The notes beneath the pieces were generated by a model. That model did no database searches, had not been told where the DNA came from, and saw nothing but the letters and a program-made list of their open reading frames with translations. 64,000 nt of DNA from positions 1-64,000 of the forward strand of contig JBPCQA010000036.1 of NCBI GenBank assembly GCA_050998615.1, in the 5' to 3' direction. This DNA comes from JBPCQA01 sp050998615. GTDB lineage: Bacteria > Actinomycetota > Actinomycetes > Propionibacteriales > Nocardioidaceae. Both the position numbers and the translations under genes were made by a program. Each line of letters opens with the position of its first letter. Within the stretch, counting starts at the first letter, position 1. Below are positions 1 through 7,809 of the stretch, one piece after another.

Positions 1-223
1 GGCACGGTGAAGGTCACCTTGAGCGTACCGCGGCGGTTGACCCAGGCTGATGGCAGCCGTGCGAACTCGCCGTCCCAGGTGAGCTGCACTCGTGTCCTTG
101 GCGTAAAACCCCGACCGGTCACGACGATCGTGGCCCCGGTGTTGGCGCCCGAGCTCGGCGTCGGAGTGATGGTGGGCCCGGCCGCCAGGGCGGGCTGGGG
201 TGGCACCGTGAGCCCCGTCACGC

Positions 224-235
<12 letters not shown>
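1..235 (-). CDS. Secreted protein, N-terminal fragment with Ig/IPT-like domain
   Basis: Reading the minus strand leftwards from about 235 gives the end of a hydrophobic signal peptide (VFIGVTGLTV...QPALA), a likely signal peptidase site (ALA-AG), and then a beta-rich domain (GPTITPTPSSGANTG, TIVVTGRGFTP, VQLTWDG, LKVTFTV) typical of Ig-like/IPT folds in actinobacterial surface proteins. The frame runs off the left edge. The start codon and first part of the signal peptide are not readable because the frame enters the 48-base C tract immediately upstream. The gene is therefore incomplete at both ends. Fold assignment is by pattern only; no function can be given. Confidence 0.55.
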
Positions 236-531
<296 letters not shown>

Positions 532-535
<4 letters not shown>

Positions 536-675
536 TTCGAGTCTCCTTTCGTCGGGTGTGAGCAGCCGGGGCAGCAGCGCCGACCAGACAGGCCGCGCTT
601 GATGCCGCAACCCATCGCATCGGCGCCGCACTCGGAGCAGCGGGTCGGCGGCTCCTCGGTCGTGGTGGCGATCAT
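532..675 (-). CDS. 47-residue Cys-rich mobile-element protein
   Basis: ATG at 675 with an AAGGGG ribosome site. It overlaps the 40-residue membrane peptide upstream by ATGA and the next gene downstream by GTGA. The protein has CSECGADAMGC and CCPGC clusters, consistent with a single zinc ribbon, and a basic KRGLSGRR stretch between them. No family recognised. Tight coupling on both sides implies it is translated as part of one polycistronic unit of the integrative element. Confidence 0.6.
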
Positions 676-794
676 CGTTGGCGCCCCTTCTTGTGGCCAC
701 GGTCGAGCAACAGCCCGGCTGCGATCACCAAGCCGAACCCGGCGATGACGGCGAGCACGGCGTACGAGATGACGTACAGCACCACGGCGGTCAC
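672..794 (-). CDS. 40-residue single-pass membrane peptide
   Basis: GTG at 794 overlaps the stop of the 57-residue gene upstream (GTGA), and its own TGA overlaps the ATG of the next gene (ATGA). The sequence is one long hydrophobic helix (VTAVVLYVISYAV...GLVIAAGLLL) followed by a short basic tail, DRGHKKGRQR, so it should sit in the membrane with a cytoplasmic C-terminus. It is too short for standard gene callers, but the two exact 4-nt overlaps support it strongly. Function unknown; a small membrane regulator or toxin-like peptide is conceivable. Confidence 0.55.
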   Translation of the reverse strand: MTAVVLYVISYAVLAVIAGFGLVIAAGLLLDRGHKKGRQR

Positions 795-964
795 GCGGCG
801 TCACCGTGGGCCTTGGGTTGCCCTACCGGTCGGCGTAGGTGCGGTGGCAGCCGGTCAGCATGTGGCCGGCAGTAGGCGCCCCGCCGCGTGTGCACGGCCT
901 GTTTCCGGTTGAGCGGGCGCCCACATCGCTTGCACTCGGTGGTGGTGCTCGGCTTTGTCGTCAT
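791..964 (-). CDS. 57-residue zinc-knuckle mobile-element protein
   Basis: ATG 964 is preceded by TTGGAG. The protein carries CKRCGRPLNRKQA followed by a YCRPHAD motif, that is C-x2-C ... C-x2-H, a compact zinc-binding arrangement often seen in small actinophage proteins. An open frame extends further upstream to 1135, but that stretch only translates the GGTAAC repeat array (YPVTP-like repeats), so the downstream ATG with its ribosome site is preferred. It is first of a four-gene chain joined by 4-nt overlaps. Function unknown. Confidence 0.6.
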   Translation of the reverse strand: MTTKPSTTTECKRCGRPLNRKQAVHTRRGAYCRPHADRLPPHLRRPVGQPKAHGDAA

Positions 965-993
965 TTCGGCTCCAATCTGATGCCGGGGGACGG

Positions 994-1130
994 GGTAACG
1001 GTTGGCCCTGATTCGTGCGGCCGGGGGGGCGTTACCCGTTACCGTTCCCCCTATAGGGGGGGTAACGGGGTAACGGGGTAACAGGCCGATACCCGGGTAA
1101 CGGCGGGTAACGGCGGGGTAACGGGGTAAC
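994..1130. repeat. Iteron-like array of GGTAAC repeats
   Basis: Eight direct copies of GGTAAC on the plus strand begin at 994, 1061, 1069, 1077, 1096, 1106, 1117 and 1125; two inverted copies begin at 1031 and 1038. Most are embedded in a longer GGGGTAACGG word. Spacings are 8, 8, 19, 10, 11 and 8 nt within the right-hand cluster. The array sits between the ATPase gene and the small-gene operon of the element. Such arrays usually bind a replication initiator, an excision factor or a repressor, so it may be an origin, partition or operator site. Confidence 0.75.
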
Positions 1131-1137
1131 GGCATGG

Positions 1138-2214
1138 TTAGTCGCCCTCCACCACGTACGGCTTGATAAGCGCATGCGGTGAGCCCTCGGACACGTAGCC
1201 GTCGAGAATCAACAGGTCGAGAGCAGCCTTTATCGCGGCGGTCTTGCCTCTCACTGCGACGATGATGCGGCGCTGGGCCAACGGGCCATGCTCGGTCAGC
1301 GCGGCCGCGATACGGCCCATCAACACGGTTGGCCGGAAGTCACCGTCACCGGACTGGTGCTCACTGGGTGGCCGTACCTCGACCTCGGCAAACCGCATGT
1401 CGTGACTGTCCAGAACCAGGTCACCGAACCAATACAGGCCACCGCTCGACGCCAGGCCGTGGCGGCGCAGTTGCCCGGGCCGGTCCTTGGCTAGCTTGAG
1501 CGTCGACCTGCCAGTGATCCCGATGCCGAACGGGGCCCTGTTCTCGAGAATGTACGCGGCCCCGTCAAGGCCGTTGAGTTTGTGCGCGCCGCCGATGGCG
1601 TAGCGGCCTCTGCCCTCGACGGCCTTGGTGAGGTGGTCGAGGCAGACCACGGCGGGGCCGAGGTTGGCGATGCGCCGGGGCAGAATACGGCCAAAAGCAG
1701 CAACGTCCTTGTTTGCGATCGGGTCGTAGCCATGCAGGCCCATCGCCTCGGTGATCCCGTCGACGACCGCGAGTGAAGTTGTGGGCGGGTCGAGCACGGC
1801 GGCCCGCAGGTCGTCCAGGTGTATGCCGGTGCCCAGTGCCTCAGTCGGCCGGATGTAGCGGAATCGGTCGCGAATCACGTCGGCGTCAACCTGCAAGGCG
1901 AGCAGTCGGCCGGCGATGCCACCCTCGTCGTCCTCGAAGTCGAGGTATGCCACGGCGTTGCCGGCGGCCAGCTCGTCGACCACAGCCGACAAGGCGAACC
2001 ATGTCTTACCCGCTTCGGACTCGCTGGCGACCGTATGCACCTTGCCCGGGTAGAACAATCCCACTCCGTCGGCTCGCCGGCCCACAGTCGGTTGTGGCGG
2101 CTCCCATGTCCCGCTGAGCACGTCATCGAGGTCGACTGGCTGCCAACTTCGTTTGAAACCGTCGACATCATCTGCCGGGGCGGCGGGTTCCCTCCCCCAC
2201 GGATCGAAGATCAC
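1138..2214 (-). CDS. RecA-like AAA ATPase of integrative element (RepA/AAA_25 type)
   Basis: A 358-residue P-loop ATPase. The start is GTG 2214, overlapping the preceding gene's TGA by 4 nt. Near residues 60-70 there is a degenerate Walker A, SESEAGKTWFAL, then YLDFEDDEGG, a Walker B-like LAVVDGITEAM, and the LDHLTK...GRYAIGG motif typical of the AAA_25 / RepA helicase-like ATPases carried by actinobacterial integrative elements. The C-terminal part (RIAAALTEHGPLAQRRI...GKTAAIKAALDLLILDGYV) looks like a winged helix. It probably acts in replication or mobilisation of the excised element; the adjacent GGTAAC array is a natural target. Exact role is inferred. Confidence 0.8.
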   Translation of the reverse strand: MIFDPWGREPAAPADDVDGFKRSWQPVDLDDVLSGTWEPPQPTVGRRADGVGLFYPGKVHTVASESEAGKTWFALSAVVDELAAGNAVAYLDFEDDEGGIAGRLLALQVDADVIRDRFRYIRPTEALGTGIHLDDLRAAVLDPPTTSLAVVDGITEAMGLHGYDPIANKDVAAFGRILPRRIANLGPAVVCLDHLTKAVEGRGRYAIGGAHKLNGLDGAAYILENRAPFGIGITGRSTLKLAKDRPGQLRRHGLASSGGLYWFGDLVLDSHDMRFAEVEVRPPSEHQSGDGDFRPTVLMGRIAAALTEHGPLAQRRIIVAVRGKTAAIKAALDLLILDGYVSEGSPHALIKPYVVEGD

Positions 2215-2471
2215 CACGGCAGCTCCATAACGTCGCCGTGGCGCAACGCGTGGATCCACCGCTCGACCGCATACGGCTCGCCCCACACATCGACGCCTAG
2301 CCGATCGACGTGCTCGCGCAGCAGCGGCGTGATCTCGGGCAGCGGTGCCAACGGGCCGACCACCAAGACCAACCGGGCACCGTTCGGGATCGTCGCCAAG
2401 ACGGCCATTCGGCGCCGGGCAGCCTGCGGTTTGAGATCGCGTATGTCGAGCAGTACGCACCCGCTCAGCAT
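2211..2471 (-). CDS. Conserved small element protein, 86 aa
   Basis: ATG 2471 to a stop that overlaps the ATPase start by GTGA, so the two are coupled. The protein alternates beta-strand and helix segments (MLSGCVLLDIRDLK, RLVLVVGPLAPLPEI, VDVWGEPYAVERWIHALR), which could be a small alpha/beta domain. No motif allows a function. Position directly before the ATPase suggests a partner or regulator of it. Confidence 0.6.
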   Translation of the reverse strand: MLSGCVLLDIRDLKPQAARRRMAVLATIPNGARLVLVVGPLAPLPEITPLLREHVDRLGVDVWGEPYAVERWIHALRHGDVMELPW

Positions 2472-2560
2472 GGTGGAGCCCCGGCGTGGGGGCCGGTCTC
2501 ATCGGCGCCGGCTGGTAGTGTCTGCGCTAGAACTTGCGGCTTGGTGGCGGCGAGTTTGCG

Positions 2561-2595
2561 AGCCGCCCGGCTGGACCAGACCGGGCGGCTTTTTA
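2561..2595 (+). terminator. Strong intrinsic terminator pointing rightwards
   Basis: Perfect 10-bp inverted repeat AGCCGCCCGG (2561-2570) / CCGGGCGGCT (2581-2590) around a loop that can itself pair (CTGG-A-CCAG), followed by a run of five T on the plus strand. The flanking annotated genes are all on the minus strand, where no T run follows the hairpin. It therefore appears to end a plus-strand transcript with no recognised gene. Confidence 0.7.
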
Positions 2596-2600
2596 GTGGA

Positions 2601-2891
2601 TCAGGCATGGGGACCACCACCACCGCGAAGGACGAGTGCGATGCGGTCACGCTGGTCGGCGGTCAGCGGCGGGGCACCGTCGACGATCCGACGGACGTGA
2701 TCCTCGAGCCGCTCAGCTCGGAGCTGGCGTTGCAGCTCGGTTACGTCGGCGGTGGGGTCGAGTCGTTTGGCGTTGGCTATCCGCGATCGAGTTTGTGTCC
2801 AAGGCATTCGCTGGACCTTTCGGGCAGGGCTGAGTGCCGCTTCAACCCTTTCCGGGGAGCGGCGTGCCCGCACACTGGTCCAGCGCGGCAA
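2601..2891 (-). CDS. Small basic element protein (excisionase-neighbour type)
   Basis: Up to 96 residues from TTG 2891; GTG 2873 (VRARRSPERVEAA) is an equally plausible start. It is rich in Arg/Ala, with a helical C-terminal segment LRAERLEDHVRRIVDGAPPLTADQRDRIALVLRG. That ending closely resembles a family I have seen in actinobacterial phage-like and pSAM2/phiRv1-like elements. Likely a small DNA- or RNA-binding accessory protein. The rightward terminator lies just beyond its 3' end. Function not established. Confidence 0.55.
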   Translation of the reverse strand: MPRWTSVRARRSPERVEAALSPARKVQRMPWTQTRSRIANAKRLDPTADVTELQRQLRAERLEDHVRRIVDGAPPLTADQRDRIALVLRGGGGPHA

Positions 2892-2913
2892 ACAACCTAG
2901 GCCAAGAAAGCCC

Positions 2914-3336
2914 CTAGTCCTTGGTAAGTCTACGCACTATCGCCGCGAGACGCACCGACGACACGCCGTGAGCCGACAGGCCCTCGCACAAGGCGTTGCA
3001 GCGGACGGCGGAAAGCTTCGCCCGTAGCCCACAAACGCATGGCAGGATCACCGTGCCCGCGTCGGTCACGTGCGCCACCTCGCGCCGTGACGCGGAAACT
3101 TCACCGGTCCGCACGTGTCCTATGCCGGGTATGCGACGGCCGCCAGTGGCCCGGCCGTCGTCGACCGTCCAACCGTCGACCTTGTGTCGGTGCCAGACCT
3201 TCACTTTCCCGTCTGGCGATACTTCCGGGTGCTCGTCCTGCTCGTACAGTTTGCGAACCAGCACGGCGACCGTCACCGGATGCGTGTGTGCTAGCTCGCC
3301 GCAGATCACCCGGATGGTGTCGTCCGGCCGGCTCAC
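2914..3336 (-). CDS. Element protein of 140 aa translationally coupled to integrase
   Basis: GTG 3336 overlaps the TGA of the integrase by 4 nt, so it is translated from the integrase message. The first 60 residues (VSRPDDTIRVICGELAHTHPVTVAVLVRKLYEQDE..PEVSPDG) look like a small winged-helix-type domain. Towards the C-terminus a CVCGL motif and two further cysteines (VRCNALCEGL) suggest metal binding. Position just after a serine integrase is where recombination directionality factors and other recombination accessories often sit, but sequence alone does not prove that role. Confidence 0.6.
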   Translation of the reverse strand: MSRPDDTIRVICGELAHTHPVTVAVLVRKLYEQDEHPEVSPDGKVKVWHRHKVDGWTVDDGRATGGRRIPGIGHVRTGEVSASRREVAHVTDAGTVILPCVCGLRAKLSAVRCNALCEGLSAHGVSSVRLAAIVRRLTKD

Positions 3337-4727
3337 CGCTCCGCCCTCTTCCACTGGATCCGCACCGATTCGGGGATGAACTCCCGGCTACCTGACCGGG
3401 TCTTGTGCACCGTGACGCTCATCAACAGATCGACGATCGCCCGGCGCCGGGTGAGCGGCAGCGCCTGCCAAGCGGCCGCCACGTCGGGGGCGCCGACCAC
3501 GCCGGCCAGTAGTGGCCGGTCGTTGATGATCTTGAGCCGAGCCTGAGCGGCCTCAAGTTGGGGTCTCAGCCGGGCGGAGATGCGCTCCATCTGGCGGGCG
3601 TCGATCTTCCCGTCGGCGTAGTCGTCAGCAGCCGAGTCGAGCCGGGCACGGATACCTCGAGCGTCGTCGGCGGCCCGGTCGGCTCGACCGTCGGCAGGCG
3701 GTGCGAACGCCTCGGCGGCGTCAGGCAGGCGCAGCCGAGCCACCACAACCTCAGTGACGAACTCATCGACCCAATCGCGTTTGCGAGCCACACAACTGCG
3801 CACACTGCACCGATATGACGGGGTGGCCCGGTTGTACCCCGAACGCATCACCGCTCCACAGACACCGCAACGGGCGATCCCGGAGAGCAGGTGGGCGGCA
3901 GCCGTGCCGCTCGAGGTACGCCGTACCGGGTCGGCCAGGATCGCTTTGGCCTGCTCGAAGGTGGACCTGTCCAGGATCGGCGCCCAGCTTCCCTCGGCGA
4001 CCTCCTGGCCGTGATAGGTCGACAGCCCGGCGTTACGGTCCCGCAACACCACAGACCGGATGTTCGCCTTGTGCCAGATGCCACCACGCGGCGCGGGGAT
4101 GCCCCGGGCGTTCACGTCCCGGGCGATCCCGGCGATGGAGTCTCCGCCGACGATCCGGTCTGCGACCTCACGTACCAGCGCGGCCTGCTCGGGGTCGACA
4201 ATGTTGAGCGGCTTGTGGTGATCGTCGTACTCCCGGCGCCACCCGAACGGTGCCGCGCCGTGCGGGCTACCCGTTGCTGCCTTTTGTTGTAGTGCGCGCT
4301 TCATGCGTTCCGACTTCTGTTCGGACTCGTACCGTGCGATGCCGCCGAGGGAGCGGGCGATCAGCCGGCCCGACGCCGTGGACAGATCCCACTGACCAGC
4401 TTTGACGGTCTCCACATCGACCCGATGACGGTCCACCAGGATGATGAACTCCTCCAACTCGGCGGGTGAGCGGTGCAACCGGTCAGGGTGCCAGGCGACG
4501 ATCACATCGAGCGTTCCGGCCTTCACATCGTCGAGCAGCCGGGCGTAGGCGGGGCGCGGTTTGCCGCTGTAAGCGCTAACGTCGTTGTCCTCGTACAGAC
4601 CCGCCACCAGCCAGCCGCGCCCGTGGCAGAGTGCCACACAGTCCTCACGCTGGCGCTCCACGCCGAGCCTCAGCCCAGTCGGGTCGCTCGATATCCGGCA
4701 GTAGATGGCGGCACGCCTTGGGTTCAT
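3333..4727 (-). CDS. Large serine recombinase (site-specific integrase)
   Basis: 464 residues, start ATG 4727. The N-terminal resolvase domain has the serine-recombinase signature YCRISSDPTG (nucleophile most likely Ser13), GVERQREDC, DNDVSAYSGKPRP and a LDVIVAWHPDRLHRS motif; the SARS..GGIARYESEQKSER helix follows. A recombinase domain (GAAPFGWRREY, ARDVNARGIPAPRGG) precedes a zinc ribbon with CGVCG ... YRCSVRSC, then a coiled-coil region. This is the architecture and size of phiRv1/phiC31-class integrases. It sits at the extreme end of the element, 26 nt from the interrupted tadA sequence, and should catalyse attP x attB integration there; excision would need a directionality factor. Confidence 0.93.
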   Translation of the reverse strand: MNPRRAAIYCRISSDPTGLRLGVERQREDCVALCHGRGWLVAGLYEDNDVSAYSGKPRPAYARLLDDVKAGTLDVIVAWHPDRLHRSPAELEEFIILVDRHRVDVETVKAGQWDLSTASGRLIARSLGGIARYESEQKSERMKRALQQKAATGSPHGAAPFGWRREYDDHHKPLNIVDPEQAALVREVADRIVGGDSIAGIARDVNARGIPAPRGGIWHKANIRSVVLRDRNAGLSTYHGQEVAEGSWAPILDRSTFEQAKAILADPVRRTSSGTAAAHLLSGIARCGVCGAVMRSGYNRATPSYRCSVRSCVARKRDWVDEFVTEVVVARLRLPDAAEAFAPPADGRADRAADDARGIRARLDSAADDYADGKIDARQMERISARLRPQLEAAQARLKIINDRPLLAGVVGAPDVAAAWQALPLTRRRAIVDLLMSVTVHKTRSGSREFIPESVRIQWKRAER

Positions 4728-4760
4728 GGCAGAAAGTATGCCACAAGGTCTGGACAAGCA
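4728..4760. other. Probable element/chromosome junction (att site half) inside tadA
   Basis: Integrase ATG is at 4727, and pilus-ATPase coding resumes in frame on the plus strand with T-S-M-L-N at 4754-4768. In intact homologues this follows the Walker A GKT; here the codons before it encode V-W instead of G-K. The crossover is therefore at or just left of about 4753. The exact core dinucleotide cannot be fixed without the other end. Confidence 0.6.
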
Positions 4761-5392
4761 TGCTCAACACGCTGGGCAGCGCCGTTCCCGGCGGTGAGCG
4801 CATTGTTTCCGCCGAAGAGGTTTACGAACTGCGTTTCGATCACCCCGACTGGGTCGCCATGCAAACTCGCCAGGCAGGGCTGGAGGGCACCGGTGAGATC
4901 AAGTTGCGCCATCTGGTCAAAGAGTCGTTGCGGATGCGGCCGTCGCGGATTGTGGTCGGCGAGGTGCGGGCCGAAGAATGCCTGGATCTGCTGCTGGCGT
5001 TGAACAGTGGTCTGCCTGGCATGGCCACGGTGCACGCGAATTCTGCCCGCGAGGCGCTGGTGAAGCTGTGCACGTTGCCGCTGCTGGCCGGGGAGAACAT
5101 CTCGGCCCGGTTCGTGGTTCCGACGGTGGCAGCCAGCGTCGACATCGTCGTACAGGTTGGTCTGGAGGCCGAAGGCAAGCGACGAGTGCGCGAGATCGTG
5201 GCGGTGCCGGGTCGGGTGGAGGCCGACGTGATCGAGGCCGAGCCGATCTTCGTTGCACACGGCGACCGTCTGGTGAGGGTGCAGGGGATGCCACCACGGC
5301 TCGAGCGCTTTAAGCAGACCGGCATCGACATCCACGAGTTGCTCGCTCAGTCCGGCGAATCGGCTGCGCCTGTCATGAAGAAGGCCGGCTGA
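4754..5392 (+). pseudogene. tadA: Tad/Flp pilus secretion ATPase, 3' fragment truncated by element
   Basis: About 212 codons of a CpaF/TadA-type type II/IV secretion ATPase, beginning exactly after the Walker A lysine region: TSMLNTLGSAVPGGERIV, EEVYELRFDHPDWV, TRQAGLEGTGEIKLRHLVKESLRMRPSRIVVGEVR (Walker B/Asp box region), then LNSGLPGMATVHANSAREAL (His box). The N-terminal domain and the P-loop GK are missing, replaced by the integrase end. ATG 4760 could restart translation but has no evident ribosome site, and the product would lack a P-loop. As it stands it cannot energise pilus assembly. The C-terminus is intact and runs to tadB with a 1-nt gap. Confidence 0.9.
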
Positions 5393-5393
5393 G

Positions 5394-6251
5394 GTGGGTG
5401 CGGTTCTCGGTCTGTTGACCGGTGTGGGGTTGCTGCTCATTTGGCAGGCAATGGTCAGCCCAAGGGTGGGTCAGAGTCGTCGCTGGTTCTCCGCCAATCG
5501 AATCGACGCCTTGCTGCGGGGCGCTGGGGTCGACAACGTGTCCTGGCTTGGTTTGGTGTCCTTGTGCGTGCTGAGCGGCTTGGTGGCTGGGTTCGTCCTG
5601 TTGGTGATTTCCCGGACGCCTCCGGTGGCAGCGGCGTTCGCGCTGATGGCCGGATACAGTCCGATTGCCATGGTGCGCGCCCGCGCACGCAGACGACGTC
5701 GTGAGCTCGCCGAGGTTTGGCCAGAAGCGGTTGACAACCTGGCTTCCGCAGTGCGAGCGGGCCTCTCTCTTGCGGAAGCACTGACACAACTCGGGGAGCG
5801 AGGCCCCACCGCCTTGAGGCCCGCGTTCGGCGCCTTTGGCCGCGACTACCTTGCCTCCGGCCGGTTCGGGGAGTGCCTCGACCGCCTCAAGGATCGGTTG
5901 TCCGATCCGATTGGCGATCGCGTTGTCGAAGCGCTTCGGATCGCGCGGGAGGTCGGTGGCGGCGACCTGGGCCGGATGCTGCGGGCCTTGTCGAGATTCC
6001 TGCGTGACGACGCGCGGACTCGTTCAGAGCTGGAAGCGCGGCAGGCTTGGGTGGTCAACGGAGCGCGACTGGCTGCCGCGTCCCCATGGGTCGTGCTGTT
6101 GGTCTTGTCGTTGCAGCCCGAGGTCATCGGACGCTATCGGTCCACAGCGGGCGTGCTGGTGTTGTGCGTGGGAGCGGCGGCCTGCGTCGTTGCTTACCGG
6201 CTGATGGTGCGCCTTGGCCGGCTGCCCGAAGAACGGCGAGTCTTGCGATGA
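5394..6251 (+). CDS. tadB: Tad pilus inner-membrane platform protein TadB (T2SS F family)
   Basis: 285 residues, GTG start immediately after the tadA stop. Hydrophobic segments at residues 1-20 and about 45-75 precede the conserved T2SSF cytoplasmic domain (LAEVWPEAVDNLASAVRAGLSLAEALTQLGERGPTALRPAFGAF..DYLASGRF), and two further membrane helices lie near the C-terminus. It forms, with TadC, the platform on which the TadA ATPase acts. The stop overlaps tadC ATG by 4 nt (ATGA). The gene is intact, but its upstream ATPase is broken and any promoter upstream of tadA is cut off. Confidence 0.88.
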   Translation: MGAVLGLLTGVGLLLIWQAMVSPRVGQSRRWFSANRIDALLRGAGVDNVSWLGLVSLCVLSGLVAGFVLLVISRTPPVAAAFALMAGYSPIAMVRARARRRRRELAEVWPEAVDNLASAVRAGLSLAEALTQLGERGPTALRPAFGAFGRDYLASGRFGECLDRLKDRLSDPIGDRVVEALRIAREVGGGDLGRMLRALSRFLRDDARTRSELEARQAWVVNGARLAAASPWVVLLVLSLQPEVIGRYRSTAGVLVLCVGAAACVVAYRLMVRLGRLPEERRVLR

Positions 6252-7189
6252 CGTATGCCGCAACTGGAGGCCTGCTTGCCGGCGCAGTCGCCGTTGGCGT
6301 ATGGATAGTGATGGTGCGGCTGTTGGCGTCGCGTCGACCTACGCTGGTGAGTCGTATCACCCCGTACATCAGAGACGTGCCGATAGGCCTCGCCGCATGG
6401 CGACCCGTCCCCAAAGCAGATAGCCCATCGTCGGCGCTCACCGCGTTGACCACGCCGCTGATTGCCCGAGCGGCTGACCGGCTGCAGCGAGTTCTTGGTG
6501 GTCGCGAGACGGTTCGACGCCGACTGGAACGTGCCGGGTCCGCGCTCAGCGTCGAACAGTTTCGGGTCTCCCAGGTGGTCTGGGGCCTCGGTGGGTTCGG
6601 CGGCGGGATGGCGTTGGGGTTGCTTGGCCCGGCACGTGAGCCGGGCCGGGCGCTCCCGTGGCTGATGCTTTGCCTGGGCCTGGCGGCTGCGGCGATCCTG
6701 CTGCGAGACAACCTGCTGAGCCGGCAGATCAAGGTGCGAGAGGAGTGCATCTTGGCAGAGTTCCCGGTCGTTGCCGATCTCTTGGCGTTGTCGGTTGCTG
6801 CCGGTGAAGGTCCGGTGGCCGCCGTTGCTCGAGTGGTCGCGAGTTGCCGCGGCGCGCTGCCCGAAGAGCTGGCGTACGTGCTGGCGGAGTCGCGGACAGG
6901 GGTGCCTATCACGACCGCGTTGGACGCGTTGGCGAAGCGCACCGGGTTATCGATCGTGTCGCGCTTCTCAGAAGGCCTCGCGGTGGCGATCGAGAGGGGC
7001 ACCCCGCTGGTCGACGTGCTTACCGCGCAAGCAGCGGACGTTCGGGAGGCAGCGAAGCGAGCGTTGATCGAGACCGGAGCGCGCAAGGAAGTGTCGATGA
7101 TGATGCCGGTAGTTTTTCTCATTTTGCCCGTGACTTTGCTGTTCGCCTTCTTCCCCGGGGTGGTCGGGCTCAACCTCTTGGCACCGTAA
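6248..7189 (+). CDS. tadC: Tad pilus platform protein TadC (T2SS F family)
   Basis: 313 residues from ATG 6248, overlapping tadB by 4 nt. An N-terminal membrane helix is followed by a linker and the T2SSF domain (EFPVVADLLALSVAAGEGPVAAVARVV..CRGALPEELAYVLAESRTGVPITTALDALAKRTG). The C-terminal hydrophobic segment (MMMPVVFLILPVTLLFAFFPGVVGL) is characteristic of TadC. Partner of TadB in the inner membrane platform of the Flp/Tad pilus. Confidence 0.88.
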   Translation: MTYAATGGLLAGAVAVGVWIVMVRLLASRRPTLVSRITPYIRDVPIGLAAWRPVPKADSPSSALTALTTPLIARAADRLQRVLGGRETVRRRLERAGSALSVEQFRVSQVVWGLGGFGGGMALGLLGPAREPGRALPWLMLCLGLAAAAILLRDNLLSRQIKVREECILAEFPVVADLLALSVAAGEGPVAAVARVVASCRGALPEELAYVLAESRTGVPITTALDALAKRTGLSIVSRFSEGLAVAIERGTPLVDVLTAQAADVREAAKRALIETGARKEVSMMMPVVFLILPVTLLFAFFPGVVGLNLLAP

Positions 7190-7216
7190 CCATAAGAAAG
7201 TAGGGAGAATCAAAAC

Positions 7217-7390
7217 ATGCGAAGAAGAACGTCGTTAGTGAATCGACTCCAGAGCCGAACCGAACGCGGAGACGTTCCCGGGTGGGTGATGATCACCGTC
7301 ATGACGATCATGATCGCATCGGCAATCTTGATCATCTTCCAAGATCGGGTGACGTCCTTCTTGAACGCGACCCTCGACCAATACATGTGA
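7217..7390 (+). CDS. Flp-pilin-like small membrane protein of Tad locus
   Basis: 57 residues from ATG 7217 with a clear AGGGAG site at 7202-7207. A basic N-terminus with RTERGDVPGWVM precedes a single hydrophobic helix (MITVMTIMIASAILIIF) and a short C-terminal tail. A small protein with GDVPGW followed by a helix lies between tadC and tadE in many actinobacterial Tad loci and is taken to be the Flp-type pilin or a pilin-like peptide. The stop overlaps the next start (GTGA). It is too short for many gene callers. Confidence 0.7.
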   Translation: MRRRTSLVNRLQSRTERGDVPGWVMITVMTIMIASAILIIFQDRVTSFLNATLDQYM

Positions 7391-7809
7391 GTGTCCGGGC
7401 CGACAGGCCGGTCCAAAGCGGCACCAGATCACGGCGCTGCCAACATGGCTCCGCGATCGTCGACTTTGTGCTGGTCTCGGTGGTTCTTGTCCCATTGTTC
7501 TTCGCAGTCTTGCAGCTCGCGTTGATCTGGCATGTCAAGACCACTTTGACGTCGGCTGCATCGCAAGGCGCGAGGTACGGCGCGTCGTACCAACGCACCG
7601 CCGTGGAAGGCCAACGTCTGACCGGCGCAGTGATCGATGACGTCCTCGGTTCGAGTTTCGTCGCCGAAGTGACCGCGCGTGACACGTCGGTCGAAGGACA
7701 GCCGGGTGTCGAGGTCGACGTACGCGCCGAGGTGCCGGTGCTCGCGTTCTGGGGACCCCGGGTCGAGGTGGAAGTGCATGGCCACGCCATCAAGGAGGTG
7801 CTGCCGTGA
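7387..7809 (+). CDS. TadE-like pseudopilin
   Basis: 140 residues from GTG 7387. After a basic leader, CQHGSAIVDFVLVSVVLVPLFFAVLQLALIWHV is the TadE signature: a short leader ending in Gly-Ser, an acidic residue near +5 to +6, and one hydrophobic helix. The remainder is an extracytoplasmic beta-rich domain (EVTARDTSVEGQPGVEVDVRAEVPVLAFWG). It overlaps both neighbours by 4 nt. Likely a minor pseudopilin processed by the prepilin peptidase, which is not in this window. Confidence 0.8.
   Translation: MSVRADRPVQSGTRSRRCQHGSAIVDFVLVSVVLVPLFFAVLQLALIWHVKTTLTSAASQGARYGASYQRTAVEGQRLTGAVIDDVLGSSFVAEVTARDTSVEGQPGVEVDVRAEVPVLAFWGPRVEVEVHGHAIKEVLP

Noticed and set aside
965..1135. Upstream extension of the 57-residue gene with repeated YPVTP-like residues
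   Set aside because: It merely translates the GGTAAC array; ATG 964 with TTGGAG is the credible start.
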